This document shows, in pieces, positions 12,679 through 22,815 of a DNA stretch of 64,000 nucleotides (position 1 is the first letter of the stretch; each line of letters opens with the position of its first letter). The stretch is from Bryoerythrophyllum caledonicum (lineage: Eukaryota > Streptophyta > Bryopsida > Pottiales > Pottiaceae). The stretch covers positions 13,828,501-13,892,500 of the forward strand of contig OZ020517.1 in the NCBI GenBank assembly GCA_963971425.1, written 5' to 3'. Made by a program: the position numbers and the translations under genes. The notes under the pieces are model-generated. The model was not told the origin of the DNA, did not search any database, and saw only the letters and a program-made list of their open reading frames with translations.

Positions 12679-13014
12679 TGTGGGAATACGTTCCCACAAG
12701 GTGCCGGAAGTTAACCTAAAAATTTGGCAAAAACAAAAAAAATTAATTAAGGAGTTACAATAGTCTGTGCTAGAATAAACCCTGTAGTCAGTTCGTAAAA
12801 ATAAAGACGGATGAACCCGGTTGAAATCCCTAAGTGATCCTAATGCTGCTAAAAACAGACGGCCGGAGTAGTTATCGGAACTCCGGGAAAGGTTGTCATC
12901 CGGTGCTGTCACCTTCAGCCGTACTTTTTCCAGAAGCCGGTCTATCAGCCAGCTACAAAAGGCCGTGGCACAAGGGAAACCTCTTTCTTTTTCTGTCTTC
13001 TTCACGTGTTGCGC

Positions 13015-14771
13015 TGTCCTGATGGAAATTCTTCCATCATGTACATACAAGTATTAGTCTTTATATGTGTGGATTTTAATAAGTAAGGAGTTGGGGTAAA
13101 AGGGGTTGGTCGTGGTAAGAACCACGGTTTGAGGATTTGGGCAGGTGTTAGCATTTAGGTGCTGCACCGTTCTTGTCACTGCTCAGGGGGGTAGGTAGCG
13201 GGTTGACTGGTATTTTTCCTGCCTCACTAGCGAGCCAAGCCGTGGGCCGCCGAACCACTCGACGGGCTCGATTGGGTTCGAACCCGGACCGGCGGCAGCC
13301 ATTGACCACGACATTTCCAGCCAACCAAGTCCACGACTTGGCGATCAGGTTGTGCGAATCAACACCTTTATACGTCCGTACCATCAGCTATCTTACGATA
13401 AGTTTTATTTTTTATTTTTATTTAGTTATTTTTTTTATTTTACTTATCTTGTTGGTTGGAAGGTCTAAGTTTTTAGTCTTCCAATAAATAAAAGACTAGG
13501 GGATTTTATGTGGTTGAAAGTGGAAAGGATAAGAAAGTAATGAAGTACCTTGTGGGGTACTTTGGGTAGGGTGACATGGGCTGGAGTGCCCACGTCCACT
13601 TGAGGTGGAAAAGTGGGAAAAGAGATTCCTTAGAGTGTGTGTGTGTGTGTGCGGGAGAGAGAGCAAGGGTTTGGAGCAGAACTTTGACTGTATGTAGCTC
13701 GGCGAATTTTGTTCGCATGGAATTGAAAATTTGAGGGTTTGTTCTTTGTCTTCAGAGATTTCTATACTCGTTTCAAAAATTGAATTCGGAGTTATGTAGC
13801 AAAAGTTATGAAGGTTTGTTTTTCTGTGAAAACCCGAGGCCATCCATTGAGAGGCAGAGGTTTGACAAGCTATAACTTTTGCTGTAGTTCTTAGTTTTCT
13901 TTGAGATTTGGAGGGTGTATGCGTCTCTATCTTAGCTTTCTAGAAAGATATCACAATTGAAATTCAGAGTTGTGAGCAAGAAGTTATAGAGATCTGAATG
14001 AATAGGGGTAGGCAGAACTTTGATTGTCCATAACTTTCGGACAGTAGTTTAGATTGACTTGAAATTTGGAGGAGTGTTAGTTGTCTGAATTAGCTTTCCA
14101 GAGAGCTATTACACTTAGTATTTGAAGTTTTGAGTCATCTATGTCACTTGTTTGAAGGTTACAGCCTTGGTGAAACTTTTCCATTGTGTTTTTGAACACT
14201 TCTTTTGAGTTTCTTAGTGTTTTTGAACACTTGAAGACTTTGGAGTTGAAGGATGGAGGAATTGAAGACTTGAGGATTGACTTGAAGAGAAGAGAAGATG
14301 GAGACAAGTGTGTTGTGGCTTGTGGTCCGATTTCTTTTTTTGTGATTCCAAGCCAGCTTTGGAGGCTAGTTGTATTTCAATTCTGTTCTTGTAAACTCTG
14401 TTCCGGCGAAGTGGGGTTAATTGCCCACACGGTCGTGTTTATGTCGTTCCCACCGGTGAGGCACGTTTGCTGGTCACCGTGGGTTTGAATTTTAGGAGCC
14501 AATCTTTCGGACGATTTCAGCTTGTGGTCTGGCCGTCCCGTTTTATCCGTCCGAGGCCGTGGTTTCTTATCACCCACCTTTACCCTTAACCCTTTGGAGC
14601 CACCACATGATAGGCCAACGGGGAGGAGTTTGAAGACTGAAGACTGAAGACTGAAGACTAGAGACCGAAGACCTGAAGATTTGAAGATACGATTGGTTTC
14701 CCGAGCAAACAATCTCCAGTCGCAGCCAGATTCCCTGCGAATTCTCAAGGCGCTCCCCTCTCTACACGACA
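13015..14771 (+). repeat. 5' LTR of the Gypsy element
   Basis: 1757 bp, TGTCCTGATGG...CTACACGACA. It starts with a short hairpin (GATGGAA-ATTC-TTCCATC) and contains an antisense tRNA-like segment (13155-13350), a (GT)n/(GA)n tract near 13640-13670, and three degenerate units around AGCTTTC.AGA.AG.TAT (about 13930-14110). A run of GAAGACT repeats lies at about 14634-14690. The short open frames in it are duplicated exactly in the 3' LTR and are not genes. Confidence 0.95.
13155..13350 (-). other. tRNA-like module (A/B-box-like) in LTR, antisense
   Basis: On the minus strand an A-box-like ACTTGGTTGGCTGG is followed about 40 nt later by GGTTCGAACCC, an exact match to the core tRNA B-box (it is palindromic), then further shared sequence ending CCTGAGCAGTGACAAGA. 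The solo LTR at 27691-29798 has a similar module at the equivalent place and orientation. It is not a functional tRNA, since no acceptor stem is evident. Confidence 0.5.
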
Positions 14772-14790
14772 TTTGGTGCTTCCACTGAGA
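14772..14790 (+). other. candidate primer-binding site
   Basis: Directly after the 5' LTR lies TTTGGTGCTTCCACTGAGA. TGG followed by TGCTTCCACT would pair with a tRNA 3' end finishing in AGCACCA. I cannot name the tRNA from memory. Confidence 0.5.
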
Positions 14791-14820
14791 GAGCTTTGAG
14801 GCGACTTGCGTGGTTTTGCT

Positions 14821-15525
14821 ATGGGAGACGCTGATGGGATCGCTGGTGGTGGAGGAAGAGGCACCGGTGGAGTCCAAATGCCTATGGAGGACATTTTAGG
14901 GACGTTGGCCCTATTCATGGAACAACATAGAGCAAATCAAGGTGGGCAAGGTGCCACTAAGGCTCTTAAAGCTGTTGTTTCCAAGATTGGAAGGTTCGAT
15001 GGCAAGAACATCTCTAAGTTCTTGCGAACCTACGTGTGTGAGATGGAAGTGCATCAGGTTGATGACAATCAAATGATGCACATCTTTGGTATGGCGGTTG
15101 TACCTGACATTCGCGACCGGGTGCAAGAGATCCGCGAGATGGTCATCTCATGGCCAAACTTTGCTGAGCGGCTCCGAGATGAATACTTTGATGAAGACTC
15201 TGAGAGAATGACAAAGTGGTCATTTCTTGAATGGGTGGAGCAACGGCCTGGGAATTCGATGGGTCCCAACGAGCTGTTGAGAGACTTTGAGAAGAAGTTC
15301 AGTCAACTACCCATGGCAGAGAGGCGCCTTTTGGATTCTAGGAAGGCAGAGCTTTTTCTCCAAGCAACAGATGCTGCACTTGAAGACAAGCTGCTTCTAC
15401 TCCTTGGAGATCGTACGACAGAAGGGGGCTTTACCAATGAATGGAGGAGGGTTGAAGAAACGGTGATTCTCTTGGCCAAACAACGGCGTGTGAGGTCAAG
15501 AGGCGTTGAAGTGGAGCCTATTTAG
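14821..15525 (+). CDS. gag: Gypsy gag, first part (capsid-like)
   Basis: The first ATG of the frame is at 14821 (the frame is open slightly upstream only with non-ATG codons). It starts MGDADGIAGGGGRGTGG and is followed by a helical region (SKIGRFDGKNISKFLRTYV ... WPNFAERLRDEYFDED) typical of Gypsy capsid proteins, which assemble the virus-like particle. It ends at TAG (15523-15525). The next codons continue in the same frame for another 581 codons that include the nucleocapsid knuckle and protease, so the stop falls inside what should be one polyprotein. The stop is either a fresh nonsense mutation or is read through. Confidence 0.88.
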   Translation: MGDADGIAGGGGRGTGGVQMPMEDILGTLALFMEQHRANQGGQGATKALKAVVSKIGRFDGKNISKFLRTYVCEMEVHQVDDNQMMHIFGMAVVPDIRDRVQEIREMVISWPNFAERLRDEYFDEDSERMTKWSFLEWVEQRPGNSMGPNELLRDFEKKFSQLPMAERRLLDSRKAELFLQATDAALEDKLLLLLGDRTTEGGFTNEWRRVEETVILLAKQRRVRSRGVEVEPI

Positions 15526-17268
15526 ACACCGAAGTCTCTTAAGGTGTCTTTTGCCCCAACACCTTCGACAACTTCGGGACCTACTTTGAAAACCACTAAG
15601 ACCACCGAAGGAAATGCCCTCGAAGAACTTATTAAGGGTTTTCGAGAGCTAAGGGTGGAATTTACTGAGTTGAAGAAGGCTAGGGGAGCTTCTTCTTCCC
15701 AACCATCCGATGGTGCGAGAAAATATTCAAGGAGGTGTGTTTGGTGTGATGAGGAGACTGAGCACAATCTCAGAGGCTGTGAATCGTATGAAGAGGCACT
15801 CAAGAATGTTCATGTCTACTACAAAGATGGGAAGATTCACGATGCCTCAACAAACTCTCCATTGGGGACCAATTTTGGAAGAGGTGGAATGAGGAAGCTC
15901 ATGGAAGAGAAGATGGCAAGATCCAGCTACGTACAAGTGCACGAAGCTGATACTTACCACGTTCAAGTCGAGCACCATTCAGATAAAATTTTATCTGTTC
16001 AAACTCAAATATTAATGAAGAGAGGAGCTCAAGCCATCAGAAATGCAACTGGATGGAAAGATCCAGTTGATGCAAATAGCATCAGGGCATTTATGTATGA
16101 AGAAAAGGACAATGATGAGCTCCGCGAGGCCTCTGTTGAAGAAAAACGTGTAAGACTTGATGCTGACGATGGTGTTGAGCCAGAAGCAAAGATAAGATCT
16201 CCAGTGCAGAATGAGCCTGCAAAGGAGATGAGAAAGAGGGTTCCTACACGTTCAAAGCCGACGGACCCTAGTACTGTGCGCCCTAGTGATGCACCGTTAC
16301 CAAAGGAATGGTGGGAGAAGAATAAAGAGAAAGAGAAGGATGAGCCAAACAGACATTCCAGTGATAGCAAAAGAGGAGAAGAAAAAGGAGACTCTACCAA
16401 GGTGAAGGGAAAAATGCCTGCTTATAAGCTCCAGTCAGACATTGAGACCTCTATTGACTTGAAAGGGGTATTGGAGGAAAGGATCTTGGATGCCAAGATC
16501 GAATTTACATTGAGAGAAGCACTTGGCATAGCCAAGAAAGATTTCCATGAGTTAATCATTGACATTATCAAGAGGAAGAGGCAGATGACAGCTGAGGCTG
16601 TGATGGTCAGAGCTTTAGATACTCACATGACCGAAGATGAAGAGACAGAGATTGGTGAGGTATTTGCTATGATGGGTGAGCCAATAGGTCGAGAAGAAGA
16701 AGTTTCCAAGGAGGAAGCACGAATTTTTCAATTCTCTTATGATCTTCCCTATATGAAAGAAAATGAAGAGAAGATTGAGTTCGATCTACCATTTTGGGCT
16801 AGGGCCACTACTGAAACGAAGATAAAGCTCGGAGGGATCGATGACCACGTTTTAGCCCTTGTTGATCATGGTTCAGAGATTAACATAATATCTCGAAATG
16901 TCTATGAGAAGGGCAAATGGCCAATCGACACGGATCATGGTTGGGTCATGAGAGCAGCTAATAGTGGACGGACTCGGTTGCATGGTGCTTGCCCTGCAGT
17001 ACTCACGAAGATTGGAGATGTAGAGGTTGAACAAAATTTCTTTGTTCAAAATGTTAGCGCCTATCCGATAATTTTGGGCCAACCATTTATCACTGCTTCA
17101 CGAATGGAGACCAAGGTGTTGGATGACGGGTCTCATTATGCCCGTATCCGAAGTGTTGATGGAAAGAGGTCAGTGCAGTTCTTAACGGTGAGGCCTGAGA
17201 ATGAGAGGCATCGACTTCAACTCAGAGAAATCCCTCTACCAACTTCTTCGAACTTCTCGGATTTCTAG
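15526..17268 (+). CDS. pro: Gypsy gag second part: nucleocapsid knuckle and aspartic protease
   Basis: In frame with gag after a single TAG; it has no ATG of its own at the start. A zinc-knuckle-like CVWCDEETEHNLRGC (C-x2-C-x5-H-x4-C, about 15735-15780) is followed by a charged linker with many K/E. The protease follows near 16850-17090: ALVDHGSEINIIS holds the catalytic Asp, but reads DHG where most retroviral-type proteases have DTG or DSG, and AYPIILGQPF matches the second conserved region. It ends at TAG 17266-17268. The pol frame overlaps its end in the -1 frame (open from about 17202). Confidence 0.88.
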   Translation, partial: TPKSLKVSFAPTPSTTSGPTLKTTKTTEGNALEELIKGFRELRVEFTELKKARGASSSQPSDGARKYSRRCVWCDEETEHNLRGCESYEEALKNVHVYYKDGKIHDASTNSPLGTNFGRGGMRKLMEEKMARSSYVQVHEADTYHVQVEHHSDKILSVQTQILMKRGAQAIRNATGWKDPVDANSIRAFMYEEKDNDELREASVEEKRVRLDADDGVEPEAKIRSPVQNEPAKEMRKRVPTRSKPTDPSTVRPSDAPLPKEWWEKNKEKEKDEPNRHSSDSKRGEEKGDSTKVKGKMPAYKLQSDIETSIDLKGVLEERILDAKIEFTLREALGIAKKDFHELIIDIIKRKRQMTAEAVMVRALDTHMTEDEETEIGEVFAMMGEPIGREEEVSKEEARIFQFSYDLPYMKENEEKIEFDLPFWARATTETKIKLGGIDDHVLALVDHGSEINIISRNVYEKGKWPIDTDHGWVMRAANSGRTRLHGACPAVLTKIGDVEVEQNFFVQNVSAYPIILGQPFITASRMETKVLDDGSHYARIRSVDGKRSVQFLTVRPENERHRLQLREIPLPTSSNFSDF

Positions 17269-17282
17269 AGGGCACACGTGGG

Positions 17283-20200
17283 ATGTGGGGATCCACGGGT
17301 GCTAAGGGAACTAAGACTGGTAGATTCCCCAATGTACATACTAGTGTTAAGTGTGGATTTTTAAGTGTGACAAAGTGTGGCTTTGAAAGATTTACGGGTG
17401 TCAAAGACTTGGACCCTGTATGTAGAAAGCTTGTGAAAAAGATGGAGAAAAATCTTAAAAAGATGAAGGTTGTAGAAGGAGATGAAAGCATTTCTGGTAT
17501 TTACGAAGAAAATGGAATGCCAGATGATATCTTGCAGATTTTGCAAGATCTAGAGGCAGATAAGGATGAAGAGAAGACTCATTGCATTGTCAATGTCCAT
17601 ACAAGTTCAATGTATCATGAGATTTCAACAGCAATGACAAGGCTGTGTGACTTGAAAATTGATGAACAAAGGCTGGAGGCTGCAGTTTATACAAAATATA
17701 AAACTGTGGCCAAGAAAGTGAAGCCAGTGGCTACTCAGCTACCATCTGATACTGATGATCATATCAAACAAGCCGAGAAAGAGCCAAGTTTGAGAGAAAC
17801 AAGAAGGATTGGACACAAGTTCAGCAAAGAGACTTTGACAAACTTGAAGATTGGAGGAGATAATTTCTTGACTGAGCCGGAGAAGAAGAAATTTCAGGAC
17901 ATGCTTTCTATGCATGGAAAAGCCTTTGCTTCTTCGCCAGATGAGATTGGGTGCGTTCAACCAAGTATTGTGGCACCAATGGTTATTTTTACAGTGCCAC
18001 ATATACCATGGGATTTGAAGCCAATTCCAGTTCCTCGAGCTCTGCTTCCAAAGCTTGTGGAGTTGCTTAAGGAAAAGACACGCATGGGCATACTTGAGCC
18101 TTCGATGGCTCCATATTCCAACCGATGGTTTACAGTACCAAAGAAATCGGGAGCATTGAGGTTCATTCAAGATATGCAGCCAGCAAACGGAGTGACAATC
18201 AGAAACAAAGGCTCAGGCCCTATTGTTGATGAAGTAGCTGAAGCATTTGCGGTGCATGCAATTTATTCCATTGGAGATCTATACTCTGGTTATGATCAAT
18301 TTCAATTAGCTGCTGAGAGCAGAGATTTAACAACCATGAAAACTCCACTTGGATTAGTACGCATGTGTACATTGCCTCAAGGTGCTACCAACTCGGTGGC
18401 ACATATGCAGAGCGCCATGAATCAAATCCTAAGAGACTTTGTGCCTCAGAAAACCATACCTTTTGTGGATGACATTCCCATGAAGGGGTGTGAGGAAAAA
18501 GATAAAGACTTAACCATCCAAGATGATGGTTGCAGAGCCTTTGTAAGTAATCATATTGAAGATGTGGCCAAAATCTTGAGCAAATTGGAGGAGGTCAATT
18601 TGACTCTCTCGATTGAGAAGTCCAAGTTTGGGGTTGATGAGATTTTGGTGGTTGGACACTTGTGTAGTTCTTATGGAAGAGAACCTAACCCTGAGAAGGT
18701 GGATGCTATTGGAAGAATGAAGGCCTGTAGCAATGTCACTGAAGTAAGGAGGTTTTTAGGAGCCTGTGTCTTCTACCAAATTTGGATCCCTCATTTTGCT
18801 CATATATCAGAACCTCTTTACAAGCTATTGCGCAAGAGGAACAAATTTGTTTGGCAATGTGAGCAAGATCAAGCTATGATAGAGCTGAAGAGAATCCTGG
18901 AGTCACCATCGGTTCTTAAACAAGTGAGTTATACTTGTGGAAGACCGGTGATTGTAACTGTTGATACGAGTCCTATTGCAATTGGATGGGCTGTTGGACA
19001 AGATGATGAAGAAGGGAAGAGATTTGCTATCCGATTTGGAGCAAGGATCTTGACAGAGCGACAGAGGGCTTATCCACAAGTTAAAAGAGAACTCTGGGGC
19101 GCCCTCACAGCTCTAAAGGCGGACAGAAACTACTTGATTGGTGCGGAAGTAGTTTTAGAAACCGACTGCTTGCCTTTGCTGGAGATGATAGCAAATTGTT
19201 CTTCACCAGACATTGCAATGTTGCGTTGGATAGCCTACATCAAGTCTTTGAATCCTGTTCTAGTTCACATTGAAGGCAAAAAGAATTCAGTTGCCGATAT
19301 GTTGTCTAGAGCAAGGTATTTCAATGAAGATGAGATGATGGCTCACGAACATGGTGAAGAATTGTTACACGGAGCCTATGTGATGAACATAGATAATGAA
19401 AGTTCGTCCAATAGAGCATTACCTTTCAAGGATGAACTGTACGAAGGAAAACTGAGAGATATTGGGCTTTACTTGAAAACAATGGAGCGGCAAGGAAGTT
19501 GGACGGATAAGACATTCAAACACATTAGACATCAGTCTTATGGATATCTGTTGAAGGATGGATTTCTATGGAAGAGGGCAAAAAGAGCTGGTGAAGTGCC
19601 ATTAAGAGTGGTGGGAGACTCTTTAACCAAGACCCAAATTTTACAAGAGTTTCATGATACACTTTGGGCCGGTCACAGAGGCATTTGGGCCACCTACACG
19701 AAGGTCAAGGAGCGGTATTGGTGGAAGGGACTATACAAAGATGTTGAGGAGTTTGTAGCCTCTTGTGTGGTGTGTCAGTTACAATCGAAGGTCCGGCACA
19801 GAGATGAACTGCATCCCACTTATCCTATTGCAATCCATTTTCAATGGATGATCGATTTGGTTGCCATGCCAAATGCAATGTGGGGGATGAAGTACCTTGT
19901 TTTGGCCCGAGAAGAGCTCTCAAACTTTGTTGAAGGAAGAGCTTTGAGGACCAAGACAACAGAAAATGTATGCCGATTTATACTTGAAGACATTTTTAGT
20001 CGGTATGGGAGCATTGGCCGGATGAGAGCTGACAGAGGAGAATTGAACGCCACTGAAGCCAAAGAATTCTTCAAGCGATATGGTGTGCAGTTGAAGCTGA
20101 CAACAGCTTACAACCCTGAGGCTAATGGCAAGATTGAGAGGGGACATCCTCCAATCATTCATGCTTTAGTCAAGGCTTGCAGAGGAAAGCCTAGCTTGTG

Positions 20201-20837
20201 GCCAAAACTGCTACCATTTGCTCTATGGGCTGATAGAACGACACATAGTACGGTTACCGGTTATATGCCTGTAGAACTTATGTATGGGCAGAAACCTATC
20301 ATGCCGGTGGAGAAAGATATTCCCACATGGGTATTTCTTTCATGGGAAGATGGCATCAGTAGGGAAAGACTGCTGGAGCTTCGTATTCAACAGTTGGCAA
20401 GATTGCCTGAAGATCTTGAGATAGCTTTGGAGAAGATGAAAGCTGCTAGATTGGGCAACAAGGAACGCTTTGACAAAACACATCGATTGAGGGGAAAGAA
20501 GATCAGAGAGGGTGATTGGGTCCTTGTATTTGATAGTACATTGGAGCATCAACACAGCACGATACGGAAATTTGCAAAGAGATGGATTGGACCCTATGTA
20601 GTGATTAAAGTGCACCTCAATGGCACTTATTCACTTCGAGAGTTAGATGGAGTTTCTCTTCGTGTACCAGTGGCTGGAAAACGCATCAAAGTCTTTCGAA
20701 GGAGTGACAGGTTTCATCTTCAAGGCTTAGAGGACATTCTCGATCCACGACAATTTGAGGACAGTAACCAAGCTGAAGATGAAGATGAAGATTTAGAAGA
20801 TGCAGTTCAGGACAACCAAGATAGTGAGGATGACTAA
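17283..20837 (+). CDS. pol: Gypsy pol: reverse transcriptase, RNase H, integrase
   Basis: 1184 codons, uninterrupted. RT: NRWFTVPKKSGALRFIQD, then the catalytic FVDD at residues 394-397. RNase H: VTVDTS (about 560), KREL, ETDCLPL, VADMLSRA. Integrase: H2C2 finger (HDTLWAGH...CVVCQ, about 790-830), then catalytic D about 856 (MIDLVAM), D about 916 (RADRGE), E about 952 (NGKIERGH), so DD35E. The C-terminal module contains KRWIGPYVVIKV (GPY/F type). I see no chromodomain. The acidic tail ends at 20837. Relative to gag-protease it lies in the -1 frame and is open upstream of its ATG to about 17202, so expression by -1 frameshift is possible. I did not find a clear slippery site. Confidence 0.95.
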   Translation: MWGSTGAKGTKTGRFPNVHTSVKCGFLSVTKCGFERFTGVKDLDPVCRKLVKKMEKNLKKMKVVEGDESISGIYEENGMPDDILQILQDLEADKDEEKTHCIVNVHTSSMYHEISTAMTRLCDLKIDEQRLEAAVYTKYKTVAKKVKPVATQLPSDTDDHIKQAEKEPSLRETRRIGHKFSKETLTNLKIGGDNFLTEPEKKKFQDMLSMHGKAFASSPDEIGCVQPSIVAPMVIFTVPHIPWDLKPIPVPRALLPKLVELLKEKTRMGILEPSMAPYSNRWFTVPKKSGALRFIQDMQPANGVTIRNKGSGPIVDEVAEAFAVHAIYSIGDLYSGYDQFQLAAESRDLTTMKTPLGLVRMCTLPQGATNSVAHMQSAMNQILRDFVPQKTIPFVDDIPMKGCEEKDKDLTIQDDGCRAFVSNHIEDVAKILSKLEEVNLTLSIEKSKFGVDEILVVGHLCSSYGREPNPEKVDAIGRMKACSNVTEVRRFLGACVFYQIWIPHFAHISEPLYKLLRKRNKFVWQCEQDQAMIELKRILESPSVLKQVSYTCGRPVIVTVDTSPIAIGWAVGQDDEEGKRFAIRFGARILTERQRAYPQVKRELWGALTALKADRNYLIGAEVVLETDCLPLLEMIANCSSPDIAMLRWIAYIKSLNPVLVHIEGKKNSVADMLSRARYFNEDEMMAHEHGEELLHGAYVMNIDNESSSNRALPFKDELYEGKLRDIGLYLKTMERQGSWTDKTFKHIRHQSYGYLLKDGFLWKRAKRAGEVPLRVVGDSLTKTQILQEFHDTLWAGHRGIWATYTKVKERYWWKGLYKDVEEFVASCVVCQLQSKVRHRDELHPTYPIAIHFQWMIDLVAMPNAMWGMKYLVLAREELSNFVEGRALRTKTTENVCRFILEDIFSRYGSIGRMRADRGELNATEAKEFFKRYGVQLKLTTAYNPEANGKIERGHPPIIHALVKACRGKPSLWPKLLPFALWADRTTHSTVTGYMPVELMYGQKPIMPVEKDIPTWVFLSWEDGISRERLLELRIQQLARLPEDLEIALEKMKAARLGNKERFDKTHRLRGKKIREGDWVLVFDSTLEHQHSTIRKFAKRWIGPYVVIKVHLNGTYSLRELDGVSLRVPVAGKRIKVFRRSDRFHLQGLEDILDPRQFEDSNQAEDEDEDLEDAVQDNQDSEDD

Positions 20838-20865
20838 GCTTGGCACATACCAGAGGATGTGCAGG

Positions 20866-20880
20866 TTTAGAGAGGGTGAA
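20866..20880 (+). other. candidate polypurine tract
   Basis: A purine-rich run (AGAGAGGGTGAA) directly precedes the 3' LTR at 20881. It is the expected place for plus-strand priming; the single T weakens the match. Confidence 0.5.
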
Positions 20881-22637
20881 TGTCCTGATGGAAATTCTTC
20901 CATCATGTACATACAAGTATTAGTCTTTATATGTGTGGATTTTAATAAGTAAGGAGTTGGGGTAAAAGGGGTTGGTCGTGGTAAGAACCACGGTTTGAGG
21001 ATTTGGGCAGGTGTTAGCATTTAGGTGCTGCACCGTTCTTGTCACTGCTCAGGGGGGTAGGTAGCGGGTTGACTGGTATTTTTCCTGCCTCACTAGCGAG
21101 CCAAGCCGTGGGCCGCCGAACCACTCGACGGGCTCGATTGGGTTCGAACCCGGACCGGCGGCAGCCATTGACCACGACATTTCCAGCCAACCAAGTCCAC
21201 AACTTGGCGATCAGGTTGTGCGAATCAACACCTTTATACGTCCGTACCATCAGCTATCTTACGATAAGTTTTATTTTTTATTTTTATTTAGTTATTTTTT
21301 TTATTTTACTTATCTTGTTGGTTGGAAGGTCTAAGTTTTTAGTCTTCCAATAAATAAAAGACTAGGGGATTTTATGTGGTTGAAAGTGGAAAGGATAAGA
21401 AAGTAATGAAGTACCTTGTGGGGTACTTTGGGTAGGGTGACATGGGCTGGAGTGCCCACGTCCACTTGAGGTGGAAAAGTGGGAAAAGAGATTCCTTAGA
21501 GTGTGTGTGTGTGTGTGCGGGAGAGAGAGCAAGGGTTTGGAGCAGAACTTTGACTGTATGTAGCTCGGCGAATTTTGTTCGCATGGAATTGAAAATTTGA
21601 GGGTTTGTTCTTTGTCTTCAGAGATTTCTATACTCGTTTCAAAAATTGAATTCGGAGTTATGTAGCAAAAGTTATGAAGGTTTGTTTTTCTGTGAAAACC
21701 CGAGGCCATCCATTGAGAGGCAGAGGTTTGACAAGCTATAACTTTTGCTGTAGTTCTTAGTTTTCTTTGAGATTTGGAGGGTGTATGCGTCTCTATCTTA
21801 GCTTTCTAGAAAGATATCACAATTGAAATTCAGAGTTGTGAGCAAGAAGTTATAGAGATCTGAATGAATAGGGGTAGGCAGAACTTTGATTGTCCATAAC
21901 TTTCGGACAGTAGTTTAGATTGACTTGAAATTTGGAGGAGTGTTAGTTGTCTGAATTAGCTTTCCAGAGAGCTATTACACTTAGTATTTGAAGTTTTGAG
22001 TCATCTATGTCACTTGTTTGAAGGTTACAGCCTTGGTGAAACTTTTCCATTGTGTTTTTGAACACTTCTTTTGAGTTTCTTAGTGTTTTTGAACACTTGA
22101 AGACTTTGGAGTTGAAGGATGGAGGAATTGAAGACTTGAGGATTGACTTGAAGAGAAGAGAAGATGGAGACAAGTGTGTTGTGGCTTGTGGTCCGATTTC
22201 TTTTTTTGTGATTCCAAGCCAGCTTTGGAGGCTAGTTGTATTTCAATTCTGTTCTTGTAAACTCTGTTCCGGCGAAGTGGGGTTAATTGCCCACACGGTC
22301 GTGTTTATGTCGTTCCCACCGGTGAGGCACGTTTGCTGGTCACCGTGGGTTTGAATTTTAGGAGCCAATCTTTCGGACGATTTCAGCTTGTGGTCTGGCC
22401 GTCCCGTTTTATCCGTCCGAGGCCGTGGTTTCTTATCACCCACCTTTACCCTTAACCCTTTGGAGCCACCACATGATAGGCCAACGGGGAGGAGTTTGAA
22501 GACTGAAGACTGAAGACTGAAGACTAGAGACCGAAGACCTGAAGATTTGAAGATACGATTGGTTTCCCGAGCAAACAATCTCCAGTCGCAGCCAGATTCC
22601 TTGCGAATTCTCAAGGGGCTCCCCTCTCTACACGACA
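20881..22637 (+). repeat. 3' LTR of the Gypsy element
   Basis: 1757 bp, same length as the 5' LTR and offset by 7866. It differs at about three positions. Followed by GCGC, the target duplication. Confidence 0.95.
21021..21216 (-). other. tRNA-like module in 3' LTR, antisense
   Basis: This is the duplicate of the module in the 5' LTR, with one base changed (21201). Confidence 0.5.
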
Positions 22638-22815
22638 GCGCTTCCGCTTCCGCGATCTCTCTCTCTCTCTCTCTCTCCCATTTTCCTAACTGCTAGCCAT
22701 TAGGGTTTGTTAGCTTAGACGGTTAGAATAGACGTGTGTCGGTTAAGGAGGGTTTTTGTGAGGACGGTGCGTGCATGGACAACATCAAGAGAAGGTGAGG
22801 AACTAGGCAGACTAG

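Larger units (their letters stand above)
13015..22637 (+). mobile_element. Ty3/Gypsy LTR retrotransposon, full length and recent
   Basis: Two 1757-bp LTRs (TG...CA) flank gag, protease and pol. The 4-bp repeat GCGC flanks it (13011-13014 and 22638-22641). I count about three differences between the LTRs (13335, 14735 and 14751 against 21201, 22601 and 22617), so insertion was very recent. The order protease, RT, RNase H, integrase is Ty3/Gypsy. The integrase is DD35E with an H2C2 finger. The RT signature FVDDIPMKG and the gag knuckle region resemble a Gypsy group common in fungi and also seen in some plants. It is inserted inside element E, itself inside a LINE. Confidence 0.95.

Noticed and set aside
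13276..13300. Functional tRNA gene
   Set aside because: Only box-like motifs are present; no acceptor stem or anticodon arm could be folded by eye.
14806..14820. Earlier non-ATG start for gag
   Set aside because: The first ATG of the frame is at 14821 and gives a normal gag start.
13148..14877. Open frames inside the 5' LTR, several repeated at 21014-22614
   Set aside because: They are exact duplicates because the LTRs are duplicates; they overlap on both strands and show no domain.
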